From NCBI GenBank assembly GCA_964478125.1, contig CAYZGR010000051.1, positions 1 through 22,263 of the forward strand: DNA of 22,263 nt. The letters run 5' to 3'. The position numbers and the translations under genes are program-made. How positions within the stretch are numbered: position 1 is the stretch's first letter; each line of letters begins with the position of its first letter. The stretch comes from FW021-bin31 sp964478125. Its GTDB lineage: Bacteria; Bacteroidota; Bacteroidia; Chitinophagales; Chitinophagaceae. Below the pieces are notes generated by a model that was not told the origin of the DNA, made no database searches, and saw nothing but the letters and a program-made list of their open reading frames with translations. Of the stretch, positions 21,603 through 22,263 are shown piece by piece.

Positions 21603-22263
21603 TCACCAACCCGGATTCTGCTCCAGTACAACTCCGTGGTCTTTATATAGCTTTATCTGATCGAGCGGTAATGGAGCTAAATATACCTTGGGATCATCAA
21701 AAATCCTTTGGGTTTCAGCTTTAGGTGCAGGAATAATATAGCCTTCCGGTGCATTATCTTCAATTGTTACTGTTAAAGTTTGAGGATAATCTGCCCTTCG
21801 TATCCATGCCCCTCTGTTAATATCAGGATTTGCTTTTGTATCTGTATATTTCAATTTCTTCCATCTGCGAAGATCATCCAGTCTAAAGCCTTCCATCATC
21901 AGCTCTGTTCTTCTCGCCCTGCGTATCTCCCATATAATTGATGGAACAGTAGGATCTCTTTTGGGGTCGTCATAAACCACACCATTAACGGCAGGTTTGC
22001 CTGCTATTATTTCAAGATGAGGCAAATTAATTCCTTTACGGTCCCTTAATTTGTTGATCGATTTATCCAGATCGGCCTGTGTTAAATTACCTAACTCTGC
22101 AGCCGCTTCTGCATAATTCAATAATACTTCACCATAGCGTATCACCGGTGCATCAGTCGGATTCAAATCCGAATTTCCAATGGTTTCATCCTTAATGGCT
22201 TCATTAAAGAATTTAAGCACGCAATATCCCGAGGTAGAATAATTGGATTCTACCCCATTAAGA
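21603..22263 (-). CDS. SusD/RagB-family outer-membrane lipoprotein, C-terminal part
   Basis: The frame is open from the stop at 21603 to the window edge, giving about 219 codons of the C-terminal half; full SusD proteins have about 450-650 residues and the N-terminal lipobox lies outside the window. Characteristic marks are DAPVIRYGEVLLNYAEAAAELGN, INKLRDRKGI, IWEIRRARRTELMMEGFRLDDLRRWKKL and the C-terminal YLAPLPLDQIKLYKDHGVVLEQNPGW. SusD proteins sit on the outer membrane and help the paired SusC transporter capture oligosaccharides. A susC gene is expected directly upstream, beyond the right edge. GHL10 is the next gene downstream. Confidence 0.95.
   Translation of the reverse strand, partial: LNGVESNYSTSGYCVLKFFNEAIKDETIGNSDLNPTDAPVIRYGEVLLNYAEAAAELGNLTQADLDKSINKLRDRKGINLPHLEIIAGKPAVNGVVYDDPKRDPTVPSIIWEIRRARRTELMMEGFRLDDLRRWKKLKYTDTKANPDINRGAWIRRADYPQTLTVTIEDNAPEGYIIPAPKAETQRIFDDPKVYLAPLPLDQIKLYKDHGVVLEQNPGW

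Overview
The window comes from a Bacteroidota genome, most likely the Chitinophagaceae or a close relative. The evidence is a SusD-family protein at the right edge, a Bacteroidota-type ECF sigma factor, FucP, a DhnA-type class I aldolase, several lipoproteins, and promoter-like words of the TAnnTTTG type. This placement is inferred from gene content only.

Bases 1-586 hold the 3' end of a decayed group II intron (domains V and VI plus the C-terminal HNH part of its reverse transcriptase), then AT-rich sequence with one perfect and one degenerate LacI-type operator. Bases 587-13060 are a sugar catabolic locus read entirely leftward. In order of transcription it holds a KDF-dehydrogenase-type SDR, a secreted GH29 alpha-L-fucosidase, a small unknown lipoprotein, an FAH-family diketo-deoxy-fuconate hydrolase, an L-fucose/L-rhamnose mutarotase, an L-fuconolactonase and an L-fucose dehydrogenase. 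After a remnant of a CobW-type GTPase and a promoter with a paired operator come fucI, fucP, an AraB-type FGGY kinase, an ECF sigma factor and a LacI regulator. Together this is fucose release from glycans, ring-form conversion and non-phosphorylating oxidation towards pyruvate and lactate, beside an isomerase/kinase branch. Two expected enzymes are missing here: L-fuconate dehydratase for the oxidative branch, and fuculose-1-phosphate aldolase for the classical isomerase/kinase branch. The kinase is AraB-like, so that branch may equally serve D-arabinose through D-ribulose.

Bases 13233-19907 are mainly rightward housekeeping genes: a ferredoxin-NADP reductase-type flavoprotein, a DinB-like protein, a BtuF-like protein without a signal peptide, a leftward small hypothetical gene, class I aldolase (fbaB), accD, smpB, a FecR-like lipoprotein and a DUF4197 lipoprotein. 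A 100-N gap in front of smpB is flanked by an exact 55-bp duplication and looks like a scaffolding artefact.

Bases 20011-22263 (leftward) hold a secreted GHL10/DUF187 glycoside hydrolase-like protein and the C-terminal part of a SusD-like protein running off the window, with a good terminator hairpin between them. This is the tail of a separate polysaccharide utilisation locus.

I found no tRNA, rRNA, CRISPR array or complete insertion sequence. I see no clearly new system. The best leads are the operator architecture, the incomplete pathway and its kinase, the CobW relic inside the regulatory region, and the 5'-truncated intron.
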